A stretch of 64,000 bases of DNA from Zea mays (taxonomy: Eukaryota > Streptophyta > Magnoliopsida > Poales > Poaceae), in NCBI RefSeq assembly GCF_902167145.1, contig NC_050104.1, positions 6,346,001 through 6,410,000 on the forward strand. The letters run 5' to 3'. Below, piece after piece: positions 1-11,636 of the stretch. Made by a program: the position numbers and the translations under genes. How positions within the stretch are numbered: position 1 is the first letter of the stretch; the number at the start of each line of letters is the position of its first letter. The notes under the pieces were generated by a model that saw nothing but the letters and a program-made list of their open reading frames with translations, made no database searches and was not told the origin of the DNA.

Positions 1-161
1 GCCCTGGGCGCAGGACAACACGAGGCTGCGGTTTCCCCTTACTATTTTCCCCCTTGTGTCCCATCTCGCGCCGACCCATCTGGGCTGGGACACGCAGCGA
101 CAATTTACTCGTCGGTCGAGGGACCCCCCCCCCCCCCCCCCCCGGGGTCAAAACGCCGACA
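1..161 (+). repeat. 3' tail of the Huck-like 5' LTR
   Basis: Matches 12159-12305 of the 3' LTR almost base for base and ends CCGACA at 161. It contains a run of 20 C at 124-143 where the 3' LTR has only a short CACCC, a length change within one element. Confidence 0.88.
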
Positions 162-181
162 GTTGGCACGCCAGGTAGGGG
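162..181 (+). other. Presumed primer-binding site of the Huck-like element
   Basis: GTTGGCACGCCAGGTAGGGG directly follows the LTR end, where a tRNA primer-binding site is expected. It is not the usual initiator-Met complement (TGGTATCAGAGC); I cannot name the tRNA. Confidence 0.5.
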
Positions 182-221
182 CCTGCTGCGTGTTGACGAA
201 CAACTTCCCGTCAAGCTCCAG

Positions 222-2690
222 ATGGGTAGTCTCCAGCAACCTCTCCAACCCGGGACGATGCTCCGTTTCGGGAGTCTTGAGTTCATGTCCCTCGACGGCA
301 GCTACGACATGATACTCCTTCCTCCGCCGCGCAACAACGACAATGGCGGCCGTCAGCCCGCCCGCCGGCGACAGAATCGACGACGTCTTCCCCACATGGC
401 GGAAGAGCGGCATTCGGGTCCGTCCCGTCACCTTCCCCGCCGACGGAGGAGGAGGCGGGGCAACCATGGCCAAGCAGGAGGCGACATCTCGTCGGCTGTC
501 GAGCGAGTCGACGGCGCCGACGCCCCAGCGGGGGACACGTCGGGCGTTGACCTCGTGTCTGAGACGAAGACGAGCGTCGTTTCCCCGCAACACGGCAACC
601 CCAAGCAGACGGACGATGCCGGCACGCTCGCGAAGGACTTGCTGGGCGTTAGCCTCGTACCTAAGATAACGGTGCGGTCCGTCCCCGACGCGACTTCGTC
701 ACCATCCGTCGATCAGGAGGTACCGTCCGTTTCCCATCCTGTGCCTTTTAGATTCAACTTCGACCCACCAAGCGAACCCGCTTCGGTGGACACTTTCATA
801 AAGGCATATCCGAACCTTCCGGGGTATCATATGTGGTCAACCTGAGACCGACTGACGGCCGTCTCGACCTACGGGCCCCCGGGTTCCGAGGAAGATGACG
901 AGCCCGACTCTGGTTGGGATTTCTCCGGGCTCGATAACCCCAGTGCCATGCGGGACTTCATGACCGCATGTGACTACTGCCTCTCTGATTGCTCCGATAG
1001 TAGCCACAGCCTTGGTGACGAGGACTGTGGCCCTAGTCGCAAATGTTTCCACGTCGATCTAGTGGGTCTCGACGAAGGCAACCACCTTGGTATGCCGGAG
1101 GACGGCGATCCCCCTAGGCTTGCGCCTCGCGTTGACATCCTTCGGGAGCTAGCTGTGGTCCCAGTCCCTGCGGGGGTCAGGACGCACAGCTCAAGCAAAT
1201 CCGCGAGATGCAGGCCAGGCTCGACGAGGGAGCAGGACAGCTTGTGCAGCTTCGGCAAAATATCGGGCAGGAGTGGGCAGGCCAAGCACCGGCCGGAGAA
1301 GCGCGTCATCTGGCCCAGGACGTCCAGCACCGCATCGCCGACGATGCTAGGGAAAGGCTACCCCCAGCTTCCAGTGGGGTCGGCCAGAACCTGGCTATAG
1401 CAGCCATACTACTCCGAGCGATGCCGGAACCATCCACCACCAAGGGGCGGCGTATCCAGGGAGAGCTCAAGAATCTCCTAGAGGATGTCGCTGTCCGACG
1501 GGCCGAAAGCTCTGCCTCCCGAAGGCAGGGGTACCCCCCGGAGCATCGCGCCGTGACTTCCCGATTCATGCGGGAAGCATCGGTCCACGCCGGGCGCACG
1601 CGGAACACAGTGCCTGCAGCCCCGGGTCACCTCAGCAACGAGCACCACCGCCGCGACCGTCGAGCCCACCTCGACGAGAAGGTGCGCCGAGGCTACCACC
1701 CCAGGCGTGGGGGACGCTACGACAGCGGGGAGGATCGGAGCCCCTCGCTCGAACCACCCGGTCCGCAAGCTTTCAGACGGGCTATACGACGGGCGCCGTT
1801 CTCGACCCGGTTCCGAACCCCGACTACCATCACCAAGTACTCGGGGGAGACAAGGCCGGAACTGTGGCTCGCGGACTGCCGGCTGGCCTGCCAGCTAGGT
1901 GGAATGGACGATGACAACCTCATCATCCGCAACCTTCCCCTGTTCCTCTCCGACGTCGCCCGAGCCTGGCTGGAGCATCTGCCCCCTGCGCAGATTTCCA
2001 ACTAGGACGACCTGGTCAAAGCCTTCGCCGACAACTTCCAGAGCACATACGTGCGCCCTGGGAACTCCTGGGATCTCCGAAGCTGCCGCCAGCAGCCGGG
2101 AGAATCCCTCCGGGACTACATCCGGCGATTCTCGAAGCAGCACACTGAGCTGCCCAACATCACCGACTCGGATGTCATCGGCGCATTCCTCGCCTGCACC
2201 ACTTGCTGCGACCTGGTGAGCAAGCTGGGTCGCAAGACTCCCACCAGGGCGTGCGAGCTGATGGATATCGCCACCAAGTTCGTCTCTAGGTAGGACAAGC
2301 AGCCTCAGGGGCGCCAGCCGGAAGACGTCCCCGAGGCGTCCGCTCAGCACGGCGCGATGAAGAAGGGCAAGAAGAAGTCGCAAGCGAAATGCGACGCCAC
2401 CGACGCAGACCTTGTCGCCGCCGCCGAGCACAGGAACCCTCGGAAGCCTCCCGGGGGCGCCAACCTGTTCGACAAAATGCTCAAGGAGTCGTGCCCCTAT
2501 CATCAGGGTCCCATCAAGCACACCCTTGAGGAGTGTGTCATGCTTCGACGCTACTTCCACAAGGCCGGGCCACCGGCGGAAGGTGGCAGAGCCCGCGACA
2601 ACGACAAGGAGGATCACAAGGCAGAGGAGTTCCCCAAGGTCCACGACTGCTTCATGATCTATGGTGGGCAAGTGGCGAATGCCTCGGCTC
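222..2690 (+). pseudogene. Huck-like gag, degenerate
   Basis: This would encode the capsid polyprotein. A plausible start is the ATG at 222 (MGSLQQ). The reading frame is broken near 845, shifts frame near 1140-1210, and has in-frame stops after QISN (about 2003) and after KFVSR (about 2293). The retrotransposon gag core is recognisable around 1850-2290, with the segments LADCRLACQL, ARAWLEHLPP and LRDYIRRFSKQ. A CPYH...HTLEEC segment near 2490-2540 resembles a zinc-binding knuckle. High GC content and the stops that end in TAG are typical of an old methylated retroelement. It is non-functional. Confidence 0.75.
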
Positions 2691-3439
2691 GGCACCGCAA
2701 GCAAGAGCGCCGGGAGGTCTGCTCGGTGAAGGTGGCAGCGCCAGTCTACCTAGACTGGTCCGACAAGCCCATCACCTTCGACCAGGGCGACCACCCCGAC
2801 CGCGTGCCGAGCCCGGGGAAGTACCCGCTCGTTGTCGATCTCGTCATCGGCAACGTCCGGCTTACCAAGGTCCTCATGGACGGAGGCAGCAGCCTCAACA
2901 TCATCTACGCCGAGACCCTCGGGCTCCTGCAGATCGATCTGTCCTTGATTCGGGTCGGCGCGGCGCCTTTTCAAGGGATCATCCCCGGGAAACGCGTCCA
3001 ACCCCTTGGGCAACTCGATCTGCCCGTCTGCTTCGGGACTCCCTCCAACTTTCGAAAGGAAACCCTCACGTTCGAGGTGGTCGGGTTCCGAGGAACCTAC
3101 CACGCAGTGCTGGGGAGACCATGCTATGCCAAGTTCATGGTCGTCCCCAACTACACCTACCTCAAGCTCAAGATGTCGGGCCCCAATGGGGTCATCACCG
3201 TCGGCTCCATGTACCGACACGCGTACGAATGCGACGTGGAATGCGTGGAGTACGCCGAGGCCCTCGCCGAATCCGAGGCCCTCATCGCCGACCTGGAGAG
3301 CCTCTCCAAGGAGGCGCCGGATGCGAAGCGCCACACCGGCAACTTCGAGCCAGCTGAGACGGTTAAGTCTGTCCCTCTCGACCCCAGCAACGACATCACC
3401 AAGCAAGTCCGGATCGGCTCCGAGCTCGACCCTAAATAG
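2691..3439 (+). pseudogene. Huck-like aspartic protease region
   Basis: This lies in an open stretch from 2357 to a TAG at 3437-3439. The protease active site appears as LMDGGSSLNIIY (about 2874-2910), the Asp-Gly-Gly/Ser-Ser variant common in plant Gypsy proteases, followed about 80 residues later by VVGFRGTYHAVLGRP. The protease would process the gag-pol polyprotein. The stop after DPK separates it from the reverse transcriptase, so the polyprotein is interrupted here. Confidence 0.75.
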
Positions 3440-4262
3440 AAAGCAGTGCTCATCGACTTTCTCCGCGCGAACGCCGAGGTTTTTGCGTGGAGTCCCTCGG
3501 ACATGCCTTGCATACCGAGGGATGTCGCCGAGCACTCGCTAGATATCCGAGCTGGAGCCTGACCCGTGAAGCAGCCTCTACGCCGATTCGACGAAAAAAA
3601 GCGCAGAGCCATAGTCGAGGAGATCCACAAGCTGATGGCTGCAGGGTTCATCAATGAGGTATTCCATCCCGAATGGTTAGCCAACCCTGTGCTTGTGAAA
3701 AAGAAAGGCGGGAAATGGCGGATGTGTGTAGACTACACTGGTCTAAACAAAGCATGTCCGAAAGTTCCCTACCCTCTGCCTCGCATCGATCAAATCGTGG
3801 ATTCCACTGCTGGGTGCGAAACCTTGTCATTCCTCGATGCCTACTCAGGGTATCACCAAATTAGGATGAAAGAGTCCGACCAGCTCGCGACTTCTTTCAT
3901 CACACCTTTTGGCATGTACTGCTACATTACTATGTCATTTGGTTTGAGGAATGCGGGTGCGACATACCAAAGGTGCATGAACCACGTGTTCGGAGAGCAC
4001 ATTGGTCGAACGGTCGAGGCTTACGTCGATGACATCGTAGTCAAGACGAGGAAAGCCTCCGACCTCCTCTCAGACCTTGAAACGACATTCAAGTGTCTCA
4101 AGGCGAAAGGCATAAAATTCAATACCGAGAAGTGTGTCTTCGGAGTCCCCTGAGGCATGCTCTTAGGGTTCATCGTCTCCAAGCGGGGCATCGAGGCCAA
4201 CCCGGAGAAAATCGCGGCCATCACCAACATGGGGCCCATCAAGGACTTGAAAGGAGTATAGA
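3440..4262 (+). pseudogene. Huck-like reverse transcriptase, degenerate
   Basis: The longest open piece is 3566-4153. Landmarks are KKKGGKWRMCVDYTGLN, FLDAYSGYHQI, the TSFITPFGMYCY segment and the catalytic box YVDDIVVKT (about 4021-4047). The domain would copy element RNA into DNA. A TGA follows CVFGVP at about 4151, and a TAG follows KGV at about 4260, breaking the domain before its thumb/connection segment. The aspartates of the YVDD box are intact, but the polypeptide cannot be made in one piece. Confidence 0.85.
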
Positions 4263-5400
4263 GGGTCATGGGATGCCTTGCGGCTCTGAGCCGTTTCATC
4301 TCACGCCTCGGCGAAAGAGGCCTACCCTCTGTACCGCCTCTTAAGGAAGACCGAGCGCTTCACTTGGACCCCCGAGGCCGAGGAAGCCCTCGGGAACCTG
4401 AAGGCGCTCCTTACAAGCGCGCCCATCTTGGTGCCCCCGCTGCCGGAGAAGCCCTCTTGATCTACGTCGCCGCTACCACTCAGGTGGTCAGCGCCGCGAT
4501 CGTGGTCGAGAGACGAGAAGAGGGGCACGCATTGCCCGTCCAGAGGCCGGTCTACTTCATCAGTGAGGTACTGTCCGAGACCAAAATCCGCTACACACAA
4601 ATTCAGAAGCTACTGTACGCGGTAATTCTGATGCGGCGAAAGTTGCGACACTACTTCGAGTCTCATCCGGTGACTGTGGTGTCATCCTTCCCCCTGGGGG
4701 AGATCATCCAGTGCCGAGAGGCCTCGGGTAGGATTGCAAAGTGGGCGGTGGAGATCATGGGCGAGACAATCTCGTTCGCCCCTCGGAAGGCCATCAAGTC
4801 CCAAGTTTTGGCAGACTTTGTGGCTGAATGGGTCGACACCCAGCTTCCAGCAGCTCCGATCCAACCGGAACTCTGGACCATGTTTTTCGACGGGTCGCTG
4901 ATGAAGACAGGAGCGGGCGTGGGCCTGCTCTTCATCTCGCCCCTCGGGAAGCACCTCCGCTACGTACTGCGCCTCCATTTCCCGGCGTCCAACAACGTGG
5001 CCGAGTACGAGGCTCTGGTTAATGGGTTGCGCATCGCCATCGAGCTAGGGGTCCGGTGCCTAGACGCTTGGGGTGACTCGTAGCTCGTCATCGACCAAGT
5101 CATGAAGAACTCCCACTGCCGCGACCCGAAGATGGAAGCCTACTGCGATGAGGTTCGATGCCTGGAGGACAAGTTCTACGGGCTCGAGCTCAACCACATC
5201 GCCCGACGATACAATGAGACTGCGGACGAGCTGGCTAAGATAGCCTCGGGGCGGACAACGGTCCCTCCGGACGTCTTCTCCCGAGACCTACATCAACCCT
5301 CAGTCAAGAACGACGACACGCCCGAGCCCGAGAGGGTCTCGGCCCTGTCCGAGGCGACTTCGGCTCAGCCCGAGGCACCCTCGGCTCGGCCCGAGGCACC
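4263..5400 (+). pseudogene. Huck-like connection and RNase H region
   Basis: The connection segment (AEEA-type frame, then YFISEVLSETKIRYTQ, 4550-4600) is followed by an RNase H fold beginning at ELWTMFFDGSLMKTGAG (about 4870-4920) and continuing through NNVAEYEALVNGLRIA. The frame stops at a TAG at 5081-5083; the second Huck-like copy in this window has CAG (Q) at that codon. Reading resumes at 5102 with MKNSHCRDPKMEAY and passes into a low-complexity run of PSAQPEA/PSARPEA repeats (5340-5430), a linker before integrase. Confidence 0.8.
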
Positions 5401-6738
5401 CTTGGCTCAGCCCGAGGCACCCTCGGCCCCCAAGGGTGAGGCACTGCACGTCGAGGAAGAGCGGAATGGGGTCACGCCTAATCAAAACTGGCAGACCCCG
5501 TACCTGCAATATCTCCACCAAGGGGAGCTACCCCTCGACAGAGCCGAAGCTAGGCGACTGGCGCGGCGCGCCAGGTCGTTCGTCTTGCTGGGTGACGGAA
5601 AGGAGCTCTACCACCGCAGCCCCTCAGGCATCCTCCAGCGATGCATATCCATCGCCGAAGGTCAGGAGTTATTACAAGAAATACACTCGGGGGCTTGTGG
5701 TCATCACGTAGCGCCTCGAGCCCCTTGTTGGAAACGCCTTCCGACAGGGTTTCTACTGGCCAACCACGGTGGCCGATGCCACTAGGATTGTGCACACCTG
5801 CCAAAGATGTCAATTCTACACAAAGCAGATCCACCTGCCTGCTCAGGCCCTGCAAACAATTCCCATCACCTGGCCGTTTGCTGTGTGGGGTCTGGACCTC
5901 GTCGGTCCCTTGCAGAAGGCACCCGGGGGCTTCACGCACCTGGCCACCTGCTGGTCGCCATCAACAAATTCTCCAAGTGGATCGAGGTCAGACCCCTAAA
6001 CAACATCAGGTCCGAACAGGCGGTGGCATTCTTCACCAACATCATCCATCGCTTTGGAGTCCCGAACTCCATCATCACCGACAACGGCACCCAGTTCACT
6101 GGCAGAAAGTTCTTGGACTTCTGCGAGGACCACCACATCCGGGTGGACTAGGCCGCCGTAGCTCACCCCATGACGAATGGGCAGGTAGAACGTGCCAACG
6201 ACATGATTCTGCAAGGATGCAAGCCACGGATCTACAACGACCTCAACAAATTCGGTAGGCGATGGATGAAGGAACTCCCCTCGGTGGTCTGGAGTCTGAG
6301 AACGATGCCAAGCCGAGCCACGGGCTTCACGCCGTTCTTTCTAGTCTATGGGGCCGAGGCTATCTTGCCCACAGACTTATAATACGGTTCCCCGAGGATG
6401 AGGGCGTATGACGATCGAAGCAACTGGACCAACCAAGAAGACTCACTGGACCAGCTGGAAGAGGCTCGGGACATGGCCTTACTACACTCGGCGCGGTATC
6501 AGCAGTCCCTGCGACGCTACCACGCCCGAGGGGTTCGGTCCCGAGACCTCCAGGTGGGCGACTTGGTGCTTCGGCTACGACTAGACGCCCGAGGGCGCCA
6601 CAAGCTCACGCCTCCCTGGGAAGGGCCGTTCATCATCGCTAAGATTTGAAGCCCGGAACGTACAAGGTGGCCAACAGTCAAGGCGAGGTCTACAGCAACG
6701 CTTGGAACATCCGACAGCTACGTCGCTTCTACCCTTAA
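5401..6738 (+). pseudogene. Huck-like integrase, degenerate
   Basis: The zinc-binding start (CQRCQFY near 5800) leads to the core: VWGLDLVGPL (first Asp, about 5890), IITDNGTQFTG (second Asp, about 6075) and NGQVERAN (Glu, about 6180). The C-terminal part ends FYP at a TAA, 6736-6738. There are frameshifts near 5740 and 5950, a stop TAG after HIRVD (about 6150), a TAA after TDL (about 6380), and a one-base shift near 6648 relative to the second copy. The stop after HIRVD is also present in the minus-strand copy. Integrase would insert element cDNA; this one is dead. Confidence 0.82.
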
Positions 6739-6970
6739 GATGTTTTCAAGTCGTTCATATACCTCGTTTACATACGCAAATAAAGTCTAACCATCAAGGA
6801 AGGGTCAGCCTTGCCTCGGCAAAGCCCGACCCTCCCTCGGGGGCTAGAAGGGGGGAACCCCCTATACGTCAAAATTTTCCTCGGAAAAAGTCTTTCTGCC
6901 AGAACATATTTCGTGCTTTTCGACTACTTTGATAGTGGGATCCTGAATACGACGGAGTACACGTAAGCAG

Positions 6971-7933
6971 GCAAGGCCGACCGAGCCGAGGGACTCCTAC
7001 GCCTCCGGGATACGGATACCTCACTCATCACCTTCTGCGATAAGTAACTCACGCTCGGATAAGCGATTCCGCTGACCGAACAAGTCTTAACGCTCGAAAA
7101 CTTTTCTGCCGAAACGATTTTTCGTGCCTTCTCGACTATATCGATAACAGAATCCTACAGACGAGTAAGAGTACACGTAAGCGGCAAGGCCGACCGAGCC
7201 GAGGGACTCCTACGCCTCCGGGATACGGATACCTCACTCATCACCTTCCGTGAAAAGTAACTCTCGCTCGGATAAACAATTCTGCTACCACAACAAGTCC
7301 TGATACTCGAAACAAGGGGAAAAGAAACACAGCTTTACAACACGACGACGGTATGTTTGGGCCTCGGCAGCCACAAAAAACAGACGCACACTACAGATAA
7401 GCTGTTCCTGCAGGATCAGACATCAGTAAGGGGAGCAGCAGCACCCCCGGCATCGACTCCACCTTCGGCGGAATCCGACCCGGCCTCAGACGGCAACAAG
7501 GTCGGAGGATCTCCACCTCAAAGGAAGATGTTCCCCAAGCAGACAGGGCCTCCTCTAGGAACCCGACCCGAGCAGACGGCTTGATCAGCCGCTCCGTAGC
7601 CTAAGCCAGTTGTTCCCCAAGGACATCAGCCCGGCTCATGGCCTCGGCAGCTCGACTCCAGGGTTGGTCTCGCCAGTGGACGACCTTGCCAAGTTCCAGC
7701 CGCCACTGCTACACCTCCTTGGCCTGGGAAGTCACCTGCTCCTGGGCCGACGAAGCCTTCTTTTCGAGCCAACTCCGCCTCTGTCCATGCTGACACCGCT
7801 GCCTCCGGCTCCGGCTCATCATAGAGCGGCCGAGGGTTTCTTTAACTAGGCAAGAGAAGCCTCGGGCGGCAAGGCCGACCGAGCCGAGGGACTGCTACGC
7901 CTCCGGGATACGGATACCTCACTCGTCACCTTC
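6971..7933 (+). repeat. Three dispersed copies of a 64-bp module
   Basis: Copies at 6971-7034, 7183-7246 and 7868-7933 share GCAAGGCCGACCGAGCCGAG followed by CTACGCCTCCGGGATACGGA and a CTCACTC-TCACCTT tail. The first two belong to a longer repeat of about 210 bp that includes the TTTTCTGCC...TTTTCGTGC segment. The inverted equivalents in the second element are near 60651, 61308 and 61520. Confidence 0.8.
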
Positions 7934-9863
7934 CTCACGAGGCAACTCACACTTGGTTAAGCGGTTCGGCTAGCCGACAGGCGAGTCCTAGTGCTCGAAA
8001 TGAGGAAGAAACACGGCTTTACGCCAAAATACATAGATGTTCAGGCCCCGACAGCCACAATGGACAGACACCGGCACTCAAGGTGCCATTACAAAGGGAA
8101 CTCCGGTTCCACTCCCGCGGGTATGAACAACCTCCACATCGGAGAGCCTGCGGGACGACGAACTCCGGGCGACTCGCCAGCGACCTCTGCAGCAGCAGCG
8201 ATGGTCCCAGGACGGACGCTGCCGCTGGAAGGCTCTCGTTCGCGTCCCCTCGAGGGGGACGAGAACCAGATATTAAAGCCAAAGAGCCAGAGGTCGGTCC
8301 GCGGGTGGCGCTGACGGTCTCGTCGGCGGAGAAGCTTTCTCCAGCTGCCACCACCTCAGCACCGACGGCGGCGTCCACCTACCCACCAACACCGCACTAG
8401 CGAGCGCCGGCCGCCCCAAAGCGCACCGGCAGGTCCTCACTCCCGTCCTCGCCACAAAGACGAGGACAGAGGACGGAATGTTGCACCCTGACTGGGCAGC
8501 AACAGTTCGCCTTCCTCGGCATGGCTGGAGGGCGCCTCCTCCGCAGAGCTGGAAGATGGTTTCCACCCCCAGAAGTTGGAGGAAGAAGCGGGACGCCGGC
8601 CCGTACGCGAGGTAGAGCTCCGGCTCAGCTCGCCCTCCGCCCCAGCAAGAATGACGAAGATCCTTGAAGCTGAGGGCGGGGCAGAGGCCGCAGCCCGGCT
8701 TGCTTCTCCCCACCATCAAACTGGTGGTCACCGTCTTGGGTGACCATCGACGAGGGGATACAGCCGGGCTGCTTGATGAAAATCCTTGAAGCCGAGCGAT
8801 GGCTGAAAGGTACCAACTTCCGCGAAGTTGCGTTCCTCCAGCGACGGCAAGACGAAAGCGACATGGGTGCTCCCCATCCGGGGCTCGGAAGGTGGAAGGA
8901 CGCGATGCATGAGGGGAGTGCGAAGGCATGACTGCCATCCAAGGGGATCGCCCCCTTTTTAAAGGCGACTCTTCCCACTTGTGTCCTCAGCCATCGTGGA
9001 CTGAGTCTTCACCAACACGCTCCAAGGTCCTCCCCCTACGACACGAGGGCTGGGTCCCACGCGTCATGCAAGCTGGCCTAGGACAGAAGAAGCCAAACCG
9101 CCACGCGCGAAGTGCGTAACTGCCCAGCGGTTACAAGCACTCCTCCACTTTCGCCCGGACCAGTGGATGAAAGGGCGATCCGCCATGCAGGCGGCATGCA
9201 ACCGCACCAAGGGGGCGCACCCTTTCGACTTCGACGCGTCCAACATGGAGGCCCAGGCCCACACGTCATGTAACCGGCGCGCCGGTTACTACGTGCGAAA
9301 AACTGCACCGCCACTTGCGCTAGTACCGCGCCTTCTCGACTGTGGAACCGGTGCCGTGACTCGAGGCAACCCCGCGCATGGCCCAACAGTGCCAACCAGG
9401 CGCATCAGCCACAGGTCAGTCCGCCGCGGGAGAAGGCGCGACGGTCGATATGGCCAAAAGTGGGCCAGCAGTGATGGCGGTGGCAGGCGGGCGGAAGCAG
9501 CGGTCAAGTCATCTGCAAGCTCACGTCCCCTCCTGGAGCAGCAGGAGAGCCCTCTCCCACAGCGTGAAGATGACACGCCTGTGTTCCGTTCCTCGAACGG
9601 CTCGCGCACGCACAACGGCTGCCCTGCGAACCACTCGTCCCGTCGCATTAACTCTGTGGCATGACATGCGACACATTTGGCAGGCGAAGCGGGCGACGCT
9701 TCACCTTCGCCATAACGACCGCGTCAAAAAAGGTGCGCCACGTCGTTCAATTTCGTATCCTTTTCCTCTTCCCCTTTCTCTCTCTTGCTACAGGGACCGG
9801 GAAGGGGGATACTCCGAAAGGGATCCTTCTCCGCGAAGGAGGTGGGCCCCGAGCCCTCCTACT

Positions 9864-10080
9864 GATCAGAGGTTCGAAGGCTGGCCCCTCAGAAGGGTTC
9901 GACAGCCGCCTTAGAGCACTCGGGCTCCGCGCCCACTACTGGTCAGAGGTTCGAAGGCTGGCCCCTCGGAAGGGTTCGACAGCCGCCTCAGGCCACACGG
10001 GCTCCACGCCCACTACTGATCAGGGGTTCGTAGGCTGGCCCCCGAAGGGTTCGACAGCCGCCTCAGAGCACGCAGAGCGA
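9864..10080 (+). repeat. 77-bp tandem repeat, about 2.8 copies
   Basis: Units begin at 9864, 9941 and 10018 with GATCAGAGGTTCGAAGGCTG (or a one- to two-base variant) and continue through GGGTTCGACAGCCGCC. The equivalent array in the second element is at about 58675-58860 on the opposite strand. Confidence 0.8.
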
Positions 10081-11312
10081 GGGATGACTCTGGGTACGTC
10101 CGATACATGGTCGAGGCTCGGGCTACGCTCCTAAGGTACCCTAGGACATTTCCGAGACCAGCAGGAGCGATTCTGTAAAGGAATCCCATCAGAGGGAGGC
10201 ATCGAGCCCTCGGACCCTATCAAACGGGACTGGGTCCGACAAATCACCTGCAGGTACTTTTGGAGCGCGCCTCTGGGCCACTAGCCGACCCTTATCGAAT
10301 GGGGCACGAGCGTTCACTCGAATCACTCGTTAGCAACTCACTGGAGACACCATGTTCGGCGCCCTCCGAGGGCAACATGGCGCTTTCCCCCCCTCCTCCT
10401 TGTGGAAAGGCGACGAAGGGGCGTATGAAAAAAGCCGAGTCAGTCCTTGATCGTCCTCTCGCTCTGTGCGGAGGCTCGGGGGCTGCTCTCGCGAACCCGG
10501 CTCCGGCCAAACCGTTGACAGCGTCAACATACCAGCCCGAGAACTTGGAACCCGACTATGCACCCGGGCAACGACCAGTTCGCATGAGAGAACAACCAGA
10601 CCGACCGAGGCATCATGAAACGCGCTAAGACCTCGGAGGAGTCAAACCACTCCTCCGAGGCCTCGGGGGCTAAACCCGGCGGGTGTGCTCGCGCGCACCC
10701 ACCGGAAGAAAATGCAACCGAGAAAGGCTGGTCCCCTTGCAAAAAGTGCGACAAAAGCCTCCAAGCGAGTACTAACACTCCCTTCGAGGCTCGGGGGCTA
10801 CTGTCGGGGACCATAATTAGGGGTACCCCCAAGACTCCTAATCTCAGCTGGTAACCCCCATCAGCACAAAGCTGCAAAGGCCTGATGGGTGCGATTCTAG
10901 TCAAGGATCCGTACACTCAAGGGACACGATATCGCCTCGCCCGAGCCCAGCCTCGAGCAGGAACAGCCGACCCAGGCAGATTCACGCCTCGCCCGAGGGT
11001 CCCCTCAAGCGACGGGCACACCTTCGACTCGCCCGAGGCCCAACTCGGGCAGGCTTCACAGAGAAGCAACCTTGACCGAATCGCCACGCCAACCGACCGT
11101 ATCGCAGGAGCATTCAATGCAAGGATCGCCTGACACCTTATCCTGATGCACGCTCCTCAGTCGACAAGACCGCAGTGACCGCAATCACTTCGCCGCTCCA
11201 CTGACTGACCTGACAGGAAAACAGCGTCGCCTGCCCTGCTCCGACTGCTGTGCCACTCGCCAGAGTGAGGCCGACAGCAGCTAAGTCCAGCCTCGGGCGC
11301 CATAGGAAGCTC

Positions 11313-11636
11313 TGCCTCGCCCGACCCCAGGGCTCGGACTCGACCTCGACACCGGAAGACGGACTCCGCCTCGCCCGACCCCAGGGCTCGGACTCAACCT
11401 CGACACCGGAAGACGGTCTCCGCCTCGCCCGACCATAGGGCTCGGACTCCACCTCGACCTCGGAAGACGGTCTCCGCCTCGCCCGACCCCAGGGCTCGGA
11501 CTCAGCCTCGACACTGGAAGACGGTCTCCGCCTCGCCCGACCCCAGGGCTCGGACTCAGCCTCGACACCGGAAGACGGTCTCCGCCTCGCCCGACCCCAG
11601 GGCTCGGACTCGACCTCGACCTCGGAGGAGTTACCG
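11313..11636. repeat. 54-bp minisatellite inside the LTR, six units
   Basis: Units start at 11313, 11367, 11421, 11475, 11529 and 11583, each with CGCCTCGCCCGACCCCAGGG or a close variant. Because 54 is a multiple of three, the minus strand gives a repetitive open frame (GVGRGGDRLPVSRLSPSP) that is a by-product and not a gene. Confidence 0.85.

Larger units (their letters stand above)
6739..10801 (+). other. Non-coding 3' spacer of the Huck-like element
   Basis: About 4 kb lies between the pol stop and the 3' LTR with no recognisable protein. It holds three copies of a conserved module (6971-7034, 7183-7246, 7868-7933), a 77-bp tandem repeat (9864-10080) and a purine-rich GAGGCTCGGGGGCTAC tract just before the LTR that probably serves as the polypurine tract. 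Open frames here on either strand are high-GC shadows. The same layout recurs inverted at 57907-61800. Confidence 0.75.

Noticed and set aside
8273..8938. 221-codon minus-strand frame in the Huck-like spacer
   Set aside because: High-GC shadow with no domain; it lies in the non-coding region and has no counterpart conserved as protein in the second copy that I can see.
11313..11636. Regular repeats resembling a CRISPR-like array
   Set aside because: Units are contiguous tandem repeats without unique spacers, inside an LTR of a plant genome.
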